Source: Escherichia boydii (GTDB lineage: Bacteria > Pseudomonadota > Gammaproteobacteria > Enterobacterales > Enterobacteriaceae). Taken from it: a DNA stretch of 64,000 bases. Positions 63,436-64,000 of this stretch are shown one piece after another. The translations under genes were made by a program, and so were the position numbers. Each line of letters begins with the position of its first letter. Within the stretch, counting starts at the first letter, position 1. The stretch lies in contig CP169086.1 of assembly GCA_041890495.1 (NCBI GenBank), forward strand, positions 2,108,001-2,172,000. The letters run 5' to 3'. Below the pieces are notes generated by a model that made no database searches, was not told the origin of the DNA, and saw only the letters and a list, made by a program, of their open reading frames with translations.

Positions 63436-64000
63436 TTATAACCGCGAAAAAGCATTGTCCTGTCGCGGGGGAGCGACGAAATGACCCGGCCCGACCTCGC
63501 GCAGCGTCACGCGCTCCACGGCCTCGCCGCGTTTATGAATATTGCCCGGCATTTCATCCTGCAGCAGCACGCGCTGGCCGTGACGATGCGCCGGATCGGC
63601 GACCGGGACCGCCGCGATGAGCTTGCGGGTGTACGGATGCTGCGGGTTTTCAAACACCGCTCTTCGCGGTCCGATTTCCACGATTTGCCCCATAAACATC
63701 ACCGCCACGCGATGGCTGATGCGCTCAACCACCGCCATGTCGTGCGAGATAAACAGGAAGGCGATCCCCATATCCCGCTGTAGATCCAGCAGAAGATTGA
63801 TGATTTGCGCCCGGATAGAGACATCCAGCGCCGAGACGGATTCATCCGCAATCACCACTTTCGGGTTCAGCGCCAGCGCGCGGGCGATGCAGATACGCTG
63901 CCGCTGCCCGCCGGAAAACTCGTGCGGATAACGCCAGGCGTGTTATGCATTCAGGCCAACACGCTCCAGCAGCCAGGCCACGCGACGCTGCGCCGCCTCG
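63436..64000 (-). pseudogene. gsiA: glutathione ABC transporter ATP-binding protein GsiA, partial, premature stop
   Basis: The window ends inside gsiA; only the C-terminal ABC domain is visible. The signature FSGGQRQRICIARAL, Walker B VVIADE and the H-loop FISHDMAVV are present. In the same frame, upstream of the signature, a TAA stop lies at 63943-63945 (frame reads VGLNA-stop-HAWRYPHEF where relatives have VGLLPEHAWRYPHEF). Translation would end before the second ABC signature; the region could only be made from an internal GTG at 63858. Error or real inactivation cannot be told apart here. GC-rich composition fits the non-E. coli type. Confidence 0.85.

Overview
Organism and overall picture. 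Gene order identifies an enterobacterial chromosome (Escherichia/Enterobacter/Klebsiella relatives). The backbone is the poxB-ltaE-ybjTS-amiD-ybjQP-artPIQMJ-rlmC-ybjO-potIHGF-ybjN-rimK-nfsA-grxA-ybjM-ybjL-rybB-rcdA-ybjJI-mdfA-ybjG-deoR-dacC-gstB-yliI-bssR-rimO-gsi neighbourhood, read in the opposite direction to the usual E. coli K-12 map. There are no rRNA or tRNA genes, insertion sequences, phage genes or CRISPR arrays.

A two-source mosaic. By protein comparison from memory, some blocks look essentially identical to E. coli K-12: poxB-ybjS, artPIQM, rlmC-rimK, ybjL-rybB, most of arsB-arsC, dacC after its signal peptide, rimO, and gsiD-gsiC-gsiB after its signal peptide. The blocks between them (type II secretion, amiD-ybjP, artJ and a two-component system, nfsA body, grxA, ybjM, the SDR gene to deoR, gstB-bssR, gsiA) look like an Enterobacter-type relative. 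Several changeovers fall inside conserved genes. This is either real homologous recombination or an assembly chimera; the sequence alone cannot decide.

Layout. 1-6 kb: DoxX protein, poxB, ltaE, ybjT, ybjS. 6-25.5 kb: an inserted type II secretion island. It has a GH19 chitinase, a lytic transglycosylase and a GH18 chitinase (probable cargo and helper), then gspCDEFGHIJKLMO on the minus strand, divergent gspAB, and an IprA-like regulator. 25.7-31.5 kb: amiD-ybjQ, ybjP, the arginine ABC transporter artPIQM and the extra binding protein artJ behind paired ArgR boxes. 31.6-33.7 kb: an OmpR/EnvZ-type two-component pair flanked by REP elements. 33.8-43.2 kb: rlmC, ybjO, the putrescine transporter potFGHI, ybjN, rimK, nfsA (frameshifted near its end), grxA, ybjM. 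43.4-47.5 kb: ybjL, sRNA RybB with a sigma-E promoter, arsRBC. 47.6-54.7 kb: degenerate SDR, rcdA, ybjJ, ybjI, mdfA, two PAP2 phosphatases, deoR. 54.7-60 kb: dacC, gstB, yliI, bssR, rimO. 60-64 kb: the glutathione importer gsiABCD, with a frameshift in gsiD and a premature stop in gsiA.

How it works together. The secretion island is a nearly self-contained unit: machine, prepilin peptidase, wall-remodelling factors, chitinase substrates and a candidate regulator, but no recognisable gspN or pilotin gspS. The rest is envelope, transport (arginine, putrescine, glutathione, arsenite, drugs) and stress functions. Four small lesions (gspD 3' end, nfsA, gsiD, gsiA) need confirmation from raw reads before any biological interpretation.
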